A stretch of DNA of 64,000 nucleotides. Source: Lichenicoccus sp963693035. GTDB lineage: Bacteria; Pseudomonadota; Alphaproteobacteria; Acetobacterales; Acetobacteraceae. Made by a program: the position numbers and the translations under genes. Under the pieces are notes generated by a model. The model worked only from the letters and a program-made list of their open reading frames with translations, ran no database searches and was not told the origin of the DNA. The first letter of the stretch is position 1. Every line of letters begins with the position of its first letter. The stretch covers positions 372,001-436,000 of the forward strand of contig CAXMMQ010000003.1 in assembly GCA_963693035.2 (NCBI GenBank), in the 5' to 3' direction. This document shows positions 1-11,473 of the stretch, piece by piece.

Positions 1-33
1 CCGCTGCAATGGTGCGCCCACCCTGGTTCAGCC

Positions 34-1386
34 CTACCCGTTCAGGGGCGACCAGGCCGGATCGGACGCCCCGCCGCCCATGCGCAGCGGATGGTCGTTG
101 AAGCCGGCGATGTCGATGGTGGCGAGGCTGCTCGAGAAGCCCGCACCTCCGGCGCCGGCGGCGCTCTGCCGGCAATAGGCCATCACCCGGCCGTTCGGGC
201 AGAAGGTCGGGCTTTCCACCGTGAAGCCCTGGGTCAGGATGCGCTCGCCGGTGCCGTCCGGCTGCATCACCCCGATCGAGAAGCCGGCACCGCCGATGCG
301 GGTGAAGGCGATCAGGTCGCCGCGGGGCGACCAGACCGGCGAGCCGTACTGGCCCGACCCGTAGCTGATCCGGCGCGCCCCGCCGCCGGCCGCACTCATC
401 ACGTAGAGCTGCGGGCTGCCGCCACGATCGGAGTTGAACACGATCTGCGAGCCGTCCGGGCTGAAGCACGGGCTGGTATCGATCGATCCCGAATTGGTCA
501 GGCGCTGCGACGCCCGGCTGGCGAGGTCGACGCGAAAGATGTCCGAGCCGCTGCCGCGCGTCGCCGACAGCACCACCGAGCCGCCGTCGGGCGCGAAGCG
601 CGGCGCGAAGCTGATCCCCTCGAATTCGCCAAGCACCTCCTCGCGGCCGCTGGTCAGGTCGAACAGGTAGACCCGCGGCCGGTCGTTGGCGTAGCTCATG
701 AAGGCGATCTGGTCGCGCGTCGGATGGAAGCGCGGCGTCAGCACCAGCCAGCGGCCGCTGGTCAGGTAGCGGCTGTTGGCGCCGTCCTGGTCCATGATCG
801 CAAGCCGGGTCTGCTGGCGGCCGCGCAGCCCCGAGCGCGCCACGTAGCAGATGCGGGTGTCGAAATATCCCTTTTCGCCCAGCATGCGCTGGTAGATCAC
901 GTCGGCGATCTTGTGCGCGATGCGGCGCCAGTTGGCTGCACTGGTGGTGTAGGCGGTGCCCTGGATCTGCTGCCCGGCCAGCACGTCCCAGAGCCGGAAC
1001 TCGACGCGCAGGTCGCCGGAGCCGGACGCATCGCCGGCGGCGAGCGCCTGCGCGCCGATGCTGCGATAGGTCGAGAAGTCGGGCGTGCCCGGGCCGCCTG
1101 CCGACGCCGCCGACCCGAGCACGCGGAACAGCCCGCTGCCGCCGAGATCGTCGCCGATCACCTGGGTGATCTGGTCGCCGAGGCCCGCGCCGAAGGAGGG
1201 GATGGCGATCGGGATCGGCGCGGTGTGCGCCTGGTCCACGGTGATCTCGGCGGAACCCGGGGCATTCGGCGGCGCCGGGCCAGGTGCGGCCTGCGCGAAC
1301 GCACTCAGCGGCGATACGGCCAGCCCGGCGCCGATCGAGCCCGCCATCACCTGGCGGCGTGAGAAGTCAGAAGCCATCGTCTGCAT
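34..1386 (-). CDS. tolB: TolB, periplasmic beta-propeller of the Tol-Pal system
   Basis: Periplasmic component of the Tol-Pal envelope complex, which links inner membrane, peptidoglycan and outer membrane during division. The 450-residue product has an N-terminal signal, a TolB N-domain (about 45-165) and a C-terminal WD40-like propeller with repeated motifs of the type SPDGSQIVFNSDRGG and SPRGDLIAF. The signal contains SRRQVMAG followed by a hydrophobic stretch and AFAQA, which resembles a twin-arginine leader; Tat export is an inference. Two ATG codons (residues 1 and 4) are possible starts. It is the last gene seen of ybgC-tolQRAB; pal would be expected just beyond the left edge. Confidence 0.95.
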   Translation of the reverse strand: MQTMASDFSRRQVMAGSIGAGLAVSPLSAFAQAAPGPAPPNAPGSAEITVDQAHTAPIPIAIPSFGAGLGDQITQVIGDDLGGSGLFRVLGSAASAGGPGTPDFSTYRSIGAQALAAGDASGSGDLRVEFRLWDVLAGQQIQGTAYTTSAANWRRIAHKIADVIYQRMLGEKGYFDTRICYVARSGLRGRQQTRLAIMDQDGANSRYLTSGRWLVLTPRFHPTRDQIAFMSYANDRPRVYLFDLTSGREEVLGEFEGISFAPRFAPDGGSVVLSATRGSGSDIFRVDLASRASQRLTNSGSIDTSPCFSPDGSQIVFNSDRGGSPQLYVMSAAGGGARRISYGSGQYGSPVWSPRGDLIAFTRIGGAGFSIGVMQPDGTGERILTQGFTVESPTFCPNGRVMAYCRQSAAGAGGAGFSSSLATIDIAGFNDHPLRMGGGASDPAWSPLNG

Positions 1387-1406
1387 CCCCTGTGTCGCAG
1401 CCCCGG

Positions 1407-2372
1407 TCAGGGCCGGAAGACGAACTTGATCTGGTGGACGGACCCCAACTCCGATGCCGGCAGCGGCAGCTTCGCGCAGGTCGGATTCATCACGGCGGCC
1501 CGCGCCCGCTCGGCCAGCGCCCGATACGACGGATCGGCCTCCATGCGGGACTGGTCGGCCGCAGAGAACTCCACCATGCGCGCCTCGCCGACGGCATCGA
1601 CGGTGACCGTCAGGTGCGCCTGGAACTGCGCGTAGTTGCGGGCCTCGGTGTCCTCGGCGTAGCAGCGCCGCACGGAGCCTGCGATCGCATGCTGGTCGCC
1701 GGCACTGAGCGCCGAGGTGATGTCGCGGCCGCGCGTCGGCGCCCCGCCCTGGGCCGGGTTGGCGTGCGCGGTCGGCGCGTGGGTCTGCTTCTGGTCGGCG
1801 CGGAACTTCTCCAGCGTTGCCAGCAGAGAATGCGTGTCGGCCGCCGCATTCTTCGTCTTGTTCGGCTGCGTCAGGTGCGACGGGATCGACATTTGCGGCA
1901 GAGCCGGCAGCGTCGAGGGCGATGGCGGGCTCACGCTCTGCGACGCCGAGGGCGGCCTTGGCACCGGCGGCGGCGCCTGCACGCTCTCGGGTGACGGAGC
2001 CTGCAGCTTCGGCGGCGTCGGCAGCGGCGGGATCGGCAGCGGCGCCACCTCGGGCGGCGGCGGCATCGGAGGGGGTGGCGGCGGCGGTGGCGGCGCCTCC
2101 TCGACCGGGACGTGCTCGGGCGGCACCGGGCTTGGAGGGGCCGGGTTGAGCACCGGCGCCGGCGGCTGCGGCGACGGATTGGCCTGGTCGGCCCGCGCGG
2201 AGGCGGCCGGTGGCCCGGTGAAGTCCATCTCGACCGCCGGGGGCTCCGGTGGCTCCGGCGGCTTGCTCACCGGCATCACCACGACCAGCGACAACAGCGC
2301 CAGCAGGTGCAGCCCACCGGAGACGTATGCGCCCCTGCGCAGCAGCGGGTTCTCAGGCAGGAGCGCCGCGAT
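1407..2372 (-). CDS. tolA: TolA-like energy transducer, probable ATC start
   Basis: TolA couples the TolQR motor to Pal/TolB through a long periplasmic arm. Seen: a very proline-rich region (about residues 35-125), a linker, and a C-terminal TonB/TolA-type domain of about 95 residues with a conserved cysteine pair. The first ordinary start in frame (TTG at 2294) would cut off the membrane anchor. The frame stays open upstream to 2397 and encodes PLLRRGAYVSGGLHLLALLS, a good inner-membrane segment, but has no ATG, GTG or TTG there. An ATC at 2372 has GGAGGGG 7 nt upstream, so I place the start there (321 residues). The identity rests on operon position and architecture. Confidence 0.8.
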   Translation of the reverse strand: MAALLPENPLLRRGAYVSGGLHLLALLSLVVVMPVSKPPEPPEPPAVEMDFTGPPAASARADQANPSPQPPAPVLNPAPPSPVPPEHVPVEEAPPPPPPPPPMPPPPEVAPLPIPPLPTPPKLQAPSPESVQAPPPVPRPPSASQSVSPPSPSTLPALPQMSIPSHLTQPNKTKNAAADTHSLLATLEKFRADQKQTHAPTAHANPAQGGAPTRGRDITSALSAGDQHAIAGSVRRCYAEDTEARNYAQFQAHLTVTVDAVGEARMVEFSAADQSRMEADPSYRALAERARAAVMNPTCAKLPLPASELGSVHQIKFVFRP

Positions 2373-2378
2373 GCTAGC

Positions 2379-2535
2379 GCCCCTCCGATGATGCTGCTAC
2401 GGCGGTCATCCGACGCGGCGGTGCGCGCTTGAGGTGCTCACGGCCCAACGGCCGCTCCGCTCCGGTTCTCGAAACCCTCGCCGGGCGGCGCCGAGATGGC
2501 GCCTCTGACTCGCCGTAGCGCATTCTTGGACGGGC
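2379..2535 (-). repeat. Structured intergenic repeat, copy 1 (inside tol operon)
   Basis: This element fills the gap between tolR and tolA. Read on the minus strand it has outer arms AATGCGCTACGGCG and CGCCGTAGCAGCAT, an inner hairpin GGCGCC-ATCTC-GGCGCC, and a core around GGAGCGGAGCGGCCGTTGG with a terminal CGGCC/GGCCG hairpin. The same parts recur near 7.4, 26.9, 29.0 and 33.4 kb. It starts 2 bp after the tolR stop codon. Its far edge supplies the GGAGGGG ribosome binding site proposed for tolA. Confidence 0.8.
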
Positions 2536-2537
2536 TC

Positions 2538-2999
<462 letters not shown>

Positions 3000-3002
3000 C
3001 GC

Positions 3003-3725
3003 TCAGGCCCGCTCTTCGGACTGGCGCGACAGGATGGCGCCGAACTCGGTGCCGAACGCCTCCAGCCGCGCCGCGAACCGCGACAGGTCGGAGCTGATCT
3101 TGTTGTAGGCGAGCACCGCCGGGATCGCCGCCACCAGGCCGATCGCGGTGGCGAACAGCGCCTCCGCGATGCCGGGTGCGACCACCGCGAGGTTGGTGTT
3201 GTGCATCGCCGCGATCGCGGAGAACGAATGCATGATGCCCCAGACGGTGCCGAACAGGCCGATGAACGGCGCCACCGAGCCGATCGAGGCCAGGAAGATC
3301 ATCCAGCGCTCCATCCGCTCGAGCTCGCGCGTCACCGTGATGCCCATCGCCCGGTCGACCCGCTCCTGCACGCTGCCGCGGCTGAGATCCGCACCCTTGA
3401 CCCGGGCCGAGCGTCGCCACTCGCCCATGGCGGCGCCGAAAACGGCGGCCATCGGGTGCGCGGGCTTGGCGCCCTCGCTCTCGTAGAGGTCGTCGAGCGA
3501 GCCGCCGGACCAGAACCGGTCCTCGAAGGCGCTGGCCTGCTTGTTGGCGCGACGCAGCGAGATCGTCTTCTCGAAGATGATCGCCCACACCCAGACGCTG
3601 GCGAGCACGAGGCCGATCATCACCAGCTTGACGACGATGGAAGCCTGGATGAACAGGCCCCACAGCGAGAGGTCGCCGGCCGCGGCAGCACCGAGGTTCA
3701 CCGCATCAACCGCGCGATCCAACAC
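3003..3725 (-). CDS. tolQ: TolQ/ExbB-family proton channel protein
   Basis: MotA/TolQ/ExbB-type inner-membrane subunit that forms the proton path with TolR. The 240-residue protein has a first transmembrane helix near residues 25-50, a cytoplasmic region, and two further helices (FLASIGSVAPFIGLFGTVWG and ATAIGLVAAIPAVLAYN) holding the conserved Gly/Thr/Pro motifs. GTG at 3725 has only 2 nt after GGAGG, whereas TTG at 3722 has 5, so TTG may be the real start. It follows ybgC after 186 bp, as in the classical tol cluster. Confidence 0.93.
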   Translation of the reverse strand: MLDRAVDAVNLGAAAAGDLSLWGLFIQASIVVKLVMIGLVLASVWVWAIIFEKTISLRRANKQASAFEDRFWSGGSLDDLYESEGAKPAHPMAAVFGAAMGEWRRSARVKGADLSRGSVQERVDRAMGITVTRELERMERWMIFLASIGSVAPFIGLFGTVWGIMHSFSAIAAMHNTNLAVVAPGIAEALFATAIGLVAAIPAVLAYNKISSDLSRFAARLEAFGTEFGAILSRQSEERA

Positions 3726-3756
3726 CGCCTCCAGAACCCGCCATCACTTTCTCCGC

Positions 3757-3785
3757 CCGGGCATGATCGTATCGATCATGCCCGG
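3757..3785. repeat. 13-bp-arm palindrome, GCATGATC type
   Basis: CCGGGCATGATCG and CGATCATGCCCGG are perfect inverted arms around a TAT loop, in the 186-bp gap between ybgC and tolQ. The GCATGATC core recurs in the palindrome at 19843-19867 and, more weakly, at 26746-26788. There is no T-tract, so it is not a classical terminator. I know of similar GAGCATGATC-containing repeats as common intergenic repeats in alphaproteobacteria. The rest of the gap holds nothing recognisable. Confidence 0.6.
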
Positions 3786-3911
3786 CTTGCTTTCGATAAG
3801 AGCAGCGTCAGGCGCTGCGGCCCGACGCGCGCCTGCTTAAAGCCTTCCCGGCCAAAGCAGAAGCGAACTCTCTTCATGCGGCGTTACAAAGCGGTCAGGA
3901 TGCGGAACAGA

Positions 3912-4349
3912 TTATTTCTGAGACGCATCCTCGGTGTCGGCGAGGCAGGCCAGCAGGTCGCGCCAGTGCGGCGGGATGCGCGACGGACGCAATGTCTGCA
4001 TCTGGATGCAGGCAAGATCGATCTCGAGCATGGCCTTGAGTTCGGAGTCCGCCTCCGGGGTTGCCCGGATCGCCTGATCGAGTCGCATGCGCGCCGCGGT
4101 GAGCTCGCGCAGGGTGGTGATGACCTCGACCTCGTCGTCGAGTCGCACCGGCCGCCGGTACAGCACCGAGGCGCGCTGCACCACGAAGCCGATGCCGTGC
4201 TCGCGCAGCAGGGTCGAGACTGGCAGCCCGAGCCAGCGCATCGCCTCGGTGCGCGCGCGCTCGGCAAAGGCCAGATACTGCGCGTGGTACATGACGCCGC
4301 CGGCGTCGGTGTCCTCGTAATAGACCCGCTGGCGGAAAACATGCCGCAT
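3912..4349 (-). CDS. ybgC: YbgC-type acyl-CoA thioesterase (hot-dog fold)
   Basis: Tol-associated acyl-CoA thioesterase of the 4-hydroxybenzoyl-CoA thioesterase family. The 145-residue single-domain protein carries the family signature YYEDTDAGGVMYHAQYLAF near the N-terminus, including the catalytic aspartate. It starts 3 bp after the ruvB stop and lies upstream of tolQ, which is the conserved ybgC-tol order. The physiological substrate is not evident from the sequence. Confidence 0.92.
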   Translation of the reverse strand: MRHVFRQRVYYEDTDAGGVMYHAQYLAFAERARTEAMRWLGLPVSTLLREHGIGFVVQRASVLYRRPVRLDDEVEVITTLRELTAARMRLDQAIRATPEADSELKAMLEIDLACIQMQTLRPSRIPPHWRDLLACLADTEDASQK

Positions 4350-4352
4350 CGC

Positions 4353-5432
4353 TCAGCCCTCCGGCTCGAACAAAGGAGGCAGCAGGTCGAGCTGGCCCGG
4401 CTGGGTCGGCGGCGGCACCAAGCCCAGATGCCGCCAGCCGCGCTCGCCCAGCATGCGGCCGCGACTGGTCCGCAGCACCAGCCCCTCCTGGATCAGGAAC
4501 GGCTCCACCACGTCCTCCAGAGTGTCGCGCGCCTCGGCGAGTGCGGCCGCCAGCGTCTCCACCCCGACCGGCCCGCCATGGTGATGCTCGGCAATGCGCT
4601 TCAGGTAGCGCCGGTCCATTGCGTCCAGGCCCAACTTGTCGACTTCCAGGCGCGACAGCGCCGCATCTGCCTGGGCGCGGTCGACCGGGCGCGCCGGATT
4701 GCCGCCGACGGAGGCGAAGTCCCGCACCCGGCGCAGCAGCCGCCCGGCGATGCGCGGCGTGCCGCGGCTGCGGGTCGCGATCTCCTCGGCGCCGTCCTCG
4801 GTGAGCGCGAACCGCAGCTTCTCGGCGCCGCGCGAGACGATCAGGCGGAGTTCGGCCGCGGTATAGAACACCAGCCGCAGCGGAATGCCGAAGCGATCGC
4901 GCAGCGGCGTCGCCAGCAGGCCGGCCCGCGTGGTCGCCGCCACCAGGGTGAACGGCGACAGGTCGATGCGCACCGAGCGCGCCGCCGGACCCTCGCCGAT
5001 GATCAGGTCGAGCTGGAAATCCTCCATCGCCGGATACAGCACCTCCTCGATCGCCGGCTGCAGGCGATGGATCTCGTCGATGAACAGCACGTCGCGCGGC
5101 TGCAGGTTGGTCAGGATCGCGGCGAGGTCGCCGGTGCGCTGGATCACCGGCCCGGACGTGGCCCGGAACCCCACCCCCAGCTCGCGCGCGACGATCTGCG
5201 CCAGCGTGGTCTTGCCCAGCCCCGGCGGCCCGTGCAGCAGCACATGGTCGAGCGCCTCGCCGCGTCCCCGCGCCGCCTGGATGAAGATGGAGAGGTTCTC
5301 GCGGCTGGCCTGCTGGCCGATGAACTCGCCGAGATGCTGCGGCCGCAAACTGGCCTCGGCGGCATCCTCCTCGAGTCGGCGCTGGTCCACCGTGCGTGGC
5401 CCCCTGTCTTCAGCGTACGAGCCATCGCTCAT
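4353..5432 (-). CDS. ruvB: Holliday junction branch-migration ATPase RuvB
   Basis: Hexameric AAA+ motor that drives branch migration of Holliday junctions together with RuvA. The 359-residue protein has the RuvB start region (SLRPQHLGEFIGQ), Walker A GPPGLGKTTLAQ, Walker B LFIDEIHRL, sensor TTRAGLL and the arginine-finger region LRDRFGIPLRL, then a C-terminal winged-helix domain. Its ATG overlaps the ruvA stop (ATGA), which indicates translational coupling. Confidence 0.97.
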   Translation of the reverse strand: MSDGSYAEDRGPRTVDQRRLEEDAAEASLRPQHLGEFIGQQASRENLSIFIQAARGRGEALDHVLLHGPPGLGKTTLAQIVARELGVGFRATSGPVIQRTGDLAAILTNLQPRDVLFIDEIHRLQPAIEEVLYPAMEDFQLDLIIGEGPAARSVRIDLSPFTLVAATTRAGLLATPLRDRFGIPLRLVFYTAAELRLIVSRGAEKLRFALTEDGAEEIATRSRGTPRIAGRLLRRVRDFASVGGNPARPVDRAQADAALSRLEVDKLGLDAMDRRYLKRIAEHHHGGPVGVETLAAALAEARDTLEDVVEPFLIQEGLVLRTSRGRMLGERGWRHLGLVPPPTQPGQLDLLPPLFEPEG

Positions 5433-6028
5433 CTCGCCAGCTCCTTCAGGCTGTCGCGCAGCACCGCATCCAGCGAGGCGTCGGTGCCGAGCCGGTCGAG
5501 CACACGGGTCACCGCGGGGGCGGCCTCCTGCCTTCGGAAGCCGAGTCCGGCCAGGGCCGCCAGCGCATCCGCCTCGGTGCCGACACCGGCGACCGGGCTC
5601 AGCGTGGCGCCGGCGCCGGTCGGCATGCCACCGGCTTTTTCGCGCAGCTCGCTCAGCAGCCGGTCGGCCAGGCGCGGCCCGACCCCCTGCAGCCGGGTCA
5701 GGCTGAAGCGGTCGCCGGCGGCGATCACCGCGATCAGGTCGCGCGGCGAAAGCCCCGACAGGATGCCGAGCGCCACCTTGGCACCAACGCCCTGCACGGT
5801 CGTCAGCAGCCGGAACCAGTCGCGCTCGGCGCTGTCGGCGAAGCCGTAGAGCAGGATCGCGTCCTCGCGCACGACGGTCTCGACCAGCACCCGGGCCGGC
5901 TCCGGCGGCCGTGGCAGGGCAGCCAGCGTGCGGGTGGAGGCCTGCACCAAGTAGCCGACACCGTTCACGTCGATGACGCAGCGATCCGCCTCCAACTGCG
6001 CGAGCCGGCCGGTGAGCAGGGCAATCAT
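5429..6028 (-). CDS. ruvA: Holliday junction-binding protein RuvA
   Basis: Tetrameric junction-binding partner of RuvB. I place the start at ATG 6028 (MIALLTGRLAQLEAD), the conserved RuvA N-terminus; the frame is open further upstream but that extension is not RuvA-like. The 199-residue product has the OB-fold N-domain, helix-hairpin-helix motifs (LTTVQGVGAKVALGIL and LQGVGPRLADRLLSEL) and a C-terminal RuvB-binding domain. It is followed by ruvB with a 4-bp overlap and preceded by ruvC with a 31-bp gap. Confidence 0.96.
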   Translation of the reverse strand: MIALLTGRLAQLEADRCVIDVNGVGYLVQASTRTLAALPRPPEPARVLVETVVREDAILLYGFADSAERDWFRLLTTVQGVGAKVALGILSGLSPRDLIAVIAAGDRFSLTRLQGVGPRLADRLLSELREKAGGMPTGAGATLSPVAGVGTEADALAALAGLGFRRQEAAPAVTRVLDRLGTDASLDAVLRDSLKELAR

Positions 6029-6059
6029 GATCCAGGGTCGATCATGGCATGGTGAGCTG

Positions 6060-6566
6060 TCATGCCATGCGGGTCCCGGCCGCAATCCGCAGGTTGGACT
6101 GCCGGTGGTGCGCATGGCAGATCGCCACCGCCAGCGCATCGGATGCATCCGCGCGCCGGATCGTCGCACCCGGCAGCAGCCGGCGCACCATCATGCCGAC
6201 CTGCTCCTTGCTCGCCGCGCCGGTGCCGACCACCGCGCGCTTCACCGCCATCGCGCCGTATTCGCTGACCGCGATCCCAGCCAGCGCCGGCGCCAGCAGC
6301 GCGACCCCGCGCGCATAGCCGAGCTTGAGGGTGGCGGCGCCGTTGCGGTTGACATAGGTCTCCTCGACCGCCGCCTCCTGCGGAGAGAACGTCGCGAACA
6401 GCTCCTGCAACTGGTCGTGCAGCATTTTCAGGCGCAGTGGCACCGGCTCCTCGCCGACCGTCGCGATCACGCCATCGGCGACATGCCGCAGCCGGTTGCC
6501 CGTCGATTCGAGCAGGCCCCAGCCGGTGAAGCGCAGCCCCGGATCGATCCCGACGATCAGGGTCAT
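6060..6566 (-). CDS. ruvC: Holliday junction resolvase RuvC
   Basis: RNase H-fold endonuclease that cuts Holliday junctions. The start is ATG 6566, giving MTLIVGIDPGLRFTGWG with the first catalytic aspartate. The 168-residue protein also shows the acidic site AAVEETYVNRN and the C-terminal active-site region ADASDALAVAICHAHH. It begins 7 bp after the yebC stop and precedes ruvAB, the usual yebC-ruvCAB order. Confidence 0.96.
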   Translation of the reverse strand: MTLIVGIDPGLRFTGWGLLESTGNRLRHVADGVIATVGEEPVPLRLKMLHDQLQELFATFSPQEAAVEETYVNRNGAATLKLGYARGVALLAPALAGIAVSEYGAMAVKRAVVGTGAASKEQVGMMVRRLLPGATIRRADASDALAVAICHAHHRQSNLRIAAGTRMA

Positions 6567-6573
6567 CCGGGCC

Positions 6574-7323
6574 TCAGGCTGACAGCTTCTCGGCCACGTC
6601 GTCGGGTAGCTCAAAACTGGCGTAGACCGACTGCACGTCGTCATTCTCCTCGAGCGCATCGATCAGCTTGAGCAGCGTGCCGCCGCGCTCCTCGTCGAGC
6701 GTCACCACGGTGCCGGGGCGCCAGTCGAGCCGCGCACTCTCCGCCGGCCCGAACCGTGCCTCGAGGGCGTCGCGCACCGCGAAGAAGCGTTCCACCGCGC
6801 ACGTCACCTCGTGCCCCTCGGGGCCGCTCTCGGCGCTGTCGGCACCGGCCTCGATCGCCGCCTCCAGCATCGCCTCCTCGCCGGCCGCCCGGGCTTCGTA
6901 GCGCACCACGCCCAGGTGGGTGAACATGAATGACACCGAATTTGTCTCGCCCAGGCTGCCGCCATGCTTGGAGAATGCCGCGCGCACGTCGGATGCGGTG
7001 CGGTTGCGGTTGTCGGTCAGCGCCTCGACGATCACCGCGACGCCAGCCGGCCCATAACCCTCGTATCGGACCTCGACATAGTCGTCGCCGGTCGAGGCAC
7101 CCGCCGCCTTCTTGATCGCGCGGTCGATGGTGTCCTTCGGCATGTTGATCTCGCGCGCCGCCAGCATCGCGCCGCGCAGGCGGGGGTTCGAGCCCGGATC
7201 CGGCAACCCGGTACGCGCCGCCACCGTGATCTCGCGTATGACCTTGGCAAACTGCCGCGCCCGACGCGCATCCTGCGCGCCCTTGCGGTGCATGATGTTC
7301 TTGAACTGGGAATGACCGGCCAT
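6574..7323 (-). CDS. yebC: YebC/PmpR-family regulatory protein
   Basis: Member of the YebC/TACO1 family, described as a transcriptional regulator or a translation factor depending on species. The 249-residue full-length protein has the family N-terminus MAGHSQFKNIMHRKGAQDARR and the motif GYGPAGVAVIVEALTDNRNR. It is the first gene of the ruvCAB-tol block. The 27 bp between its start and the upstream repeat leave little room, so its promoter may lie within the repeat or further upstream. Confidence 0.95.
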   Translation of the reverse strand: MAGHSQFKNIMHRKGAQDARRARQFAKVIREITVAARTGLPDPGSNPRLRGAMLAAREINMPKDTIDRAIKKAAGASTGDDYVEVRYEGYGPAGVAVIVEALTDNRNRTASDVRAAFSKHGGSLGETNSVSFMFTHLGVVRYEARAAGEEAMLEAAIEAGADSAESGPEGHEVTCAVERFFAVRDALEARFGPAESARLDWRPGTVVTLDEERGGTLLKLIDALEENDDVQSVYASFELPDDVAEKLSA

Positions 7324-7350
7324 TGGATCTTTGCTAGGGTCAGTAGAGGC

Positions 7351-7503
7351 CGTTCGAGAATGCGCTAGGGTGAGTCAGAGGCGCGTCTTTGCGCCGCCCG
7401 GCGTGACTTTCTGAGCACTGGAGCGGAGCGGCCGTTGGGCCGTGAGCACCGGAGCGGAGGAAAGGCGCGTCGGATGACCACCCTAGTAGCATTATCGCAC
7501 GGT
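7351..7503 (+). repeat. Structured intergenic repeat, copy 2 (secA/yebC gap)
   Basis: This is the best-preserved copy. Outer arms CGTTCGAGAATGC (7351-7363) and its near-complement at 7491-7503 enclose CTAGGGTG/CACCCTAG. Inside are a side hairpin GGCGC-GTCTTT-GCGCC, a CTTTC/GAAAG helix, and a terminal CGGCC/GGCCG hairpin in the core GGAGCGGAGCGGCCGTTGGG. The element begins 3 bp beyond the secA stop codon and lies in the minus-strand transcript between secA and yebC. Relative to transcription it is in the opposite orientation to copy 1. Confidence 0.85.
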
Positions 7504-7506
7504 CTC

Positions 7507-10236
<2,730 letters not shown>

Positions 10237-10250
10237 GAAGGCCTTCCGGG

Positions 10251-10280
10251 GAGGTGCCAGCCGGCTGGCCGATCCACCTC
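10251..10280 (-). promoter_or_regulatory. Inverted repeat in the secA leader
   Basis: GAGGTG (10251-10256) pairs with CACCTC (10275-10280), and inside it CCAGCC pairs with GGCTGG, giving a strong nested hairpin 14 nt upstream of the secA start. The secA ribosome binding site GGAAGG lies between hairpin and ATG. A leader hairpin so placed could affect secA translation or mRNA stability; that role is an inference. Confidence 0.4.
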
Positions 10281-10453
10281 ACGCGGAAGCCCCCGGCCGG
10301 TCGACCTGGATTCTTGTTCGTCCTGAGATAAGGTCCGGCCCTTCCCGGGTCAACGGCCGCCCCACCGGATGCCCGGAACCGGGGCCTCGCCTTGTCGCGA
10401 CCCCTGGCTTCGGCCATGATCCGCCGCACCTCGAACTTCAAGGCTCTTTCCTT

Positions 10454-11473
10454 ATGCGGCTTACCAGCCTGGCGGCCTCCCTCGCGGCGGCAGCCCTGCT
10501 CGCTCCTGCGTTCGTTCCTGCGCTCCTGACCGGCCCGGCCTCCGCACAGACCGCCCATCACCCAGCGTCGGGCAGCCCGGGGGCTTCCGGCGGCGCCGAT
10601 GCCGGCGCCGGCAAGACCGCGAGCCCCAACCCGATCGTGGCGACCGTGAACGGCGATCCGGTGCATCTCGACGACGTCCGGGCGGCGGCCCAGTCGCTGC
10701 CCGACGAGATGCGGCAACTGCCGCCGAACGTGCTGTTCCCGATGATCGTGAACCAGGTGATCGACCAGAAGGCGCTGCTGATCGCGGCGCGCCACCAGGG
10801 CGTGCAGAAGGACCCGCAGGTCCAGAAGACCATGCAGTCCGCCGCCGACACCGCGCTGCAGAACATCTACCTGACCCGCGAGGTCAGCCCGATGGTCACC
10901 GACCAGGCGGTGCACGACGTCTATGACAAGACCATCGCCGGCAAGCCGGGCGAAAAGGAGGTGCATGCGCGCCACATCCTGCTCGCCACCCAGGCGCAGG
11001 GCGAGGACGTGATCAAGCAGCTCAAGGGCGGAGCGGATTTCGCCAAGCTCGCCAGCACGCTGTCCACCGACAAGGCCTCCGCGGCGCAGAACGGCGGCGA
11101 TCTGGGCTGGTTCAAGCAGGGCGACATGCTGCCGGAGTTCTCGGCCGCCGCCTTCTCGATGAACAAGGGCCAGGTCTCCGACCACCCGGTGCAGACCCGT
11201 TACGGCTGGCACGTGATCCAGGTGCTCGACACCCGCACCGCGCCGCCGCCCAGCTTCGACAGCACCAAGGACCAGATCCGCCAGAAGCTGATCCAGCAGG
11301 ACGTCCGCCACGTGGTGGACCAGGCGCTGACCGGGGTGAAGGTGGTGCGCTTCAAGCCGGACGGCTCGCGCGACACCGGGGCGCCGGCTGGCATCCCGGG
11401 CGGCGGCATGCAGGGTCCGAACGTCCCCGGCCAGGCGCCGCAAGCCGCACCTGGCACCCCGAGCGCCGACTGA
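10454..11473 (+). CDS. Secreted parvulin-type peptidyl-prolyl isomerase
   Basis: Periplasmic folding helper of the SurA/PrsA/parvulin class. The start is ATG 10454, which opens a clear Sec signal (MRLTSLAASLAAAALLAPAF ... ASAQ); the open frame upstream is not protein-like. The 339-residue protein has a SurA-like N-terminal region (about 50-165) and one PpiC domain with VHARHILL, GGDLGWFKQGDMLPEFSAAA and YGWHVIQVLD. The C-terminal tail is rich in Pro and Gly. The argJ ATG follows the stop codon with no spacing, so the two genes are probably cotranscribed. Confidence 0.9.
   Translation: MRLTSLAASLAAAALLAPAFVPALLTGPASAQTAHHPASGSPGASGGADAGAGKTASPNPIVATVNGDPVHLDDVRAAAQSLPDEMRQLPPNVLFPMIVNQVIDQKALLIAARHQGVQKDPQVQKTMQSAADTALQNIYLTREVSPMVTDQAVHDVYDKTIAGKPGEKEVHARHILLATQAQGEDVIKQLKGGADFAKLASTLSTDKASAAQNGGDLGWFKQGDMLPEFSAAAFSMNKGQVSDHPVQTRYGWHVIQVLDTRTAPPPSFDSTKDQIRQKLIQQDVRHVVDQALTGVKVVRFKPDGSRDTGAPAGIPGGGMQGPNVPGQAPQAAPGTPSAD

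Noticed and set aside
1980..2120. GC-rich triplet run as a DNA repeat
   Set aside because: It encodes the proline-rich arm of the TolA-like protein and is explained by codon repetition.
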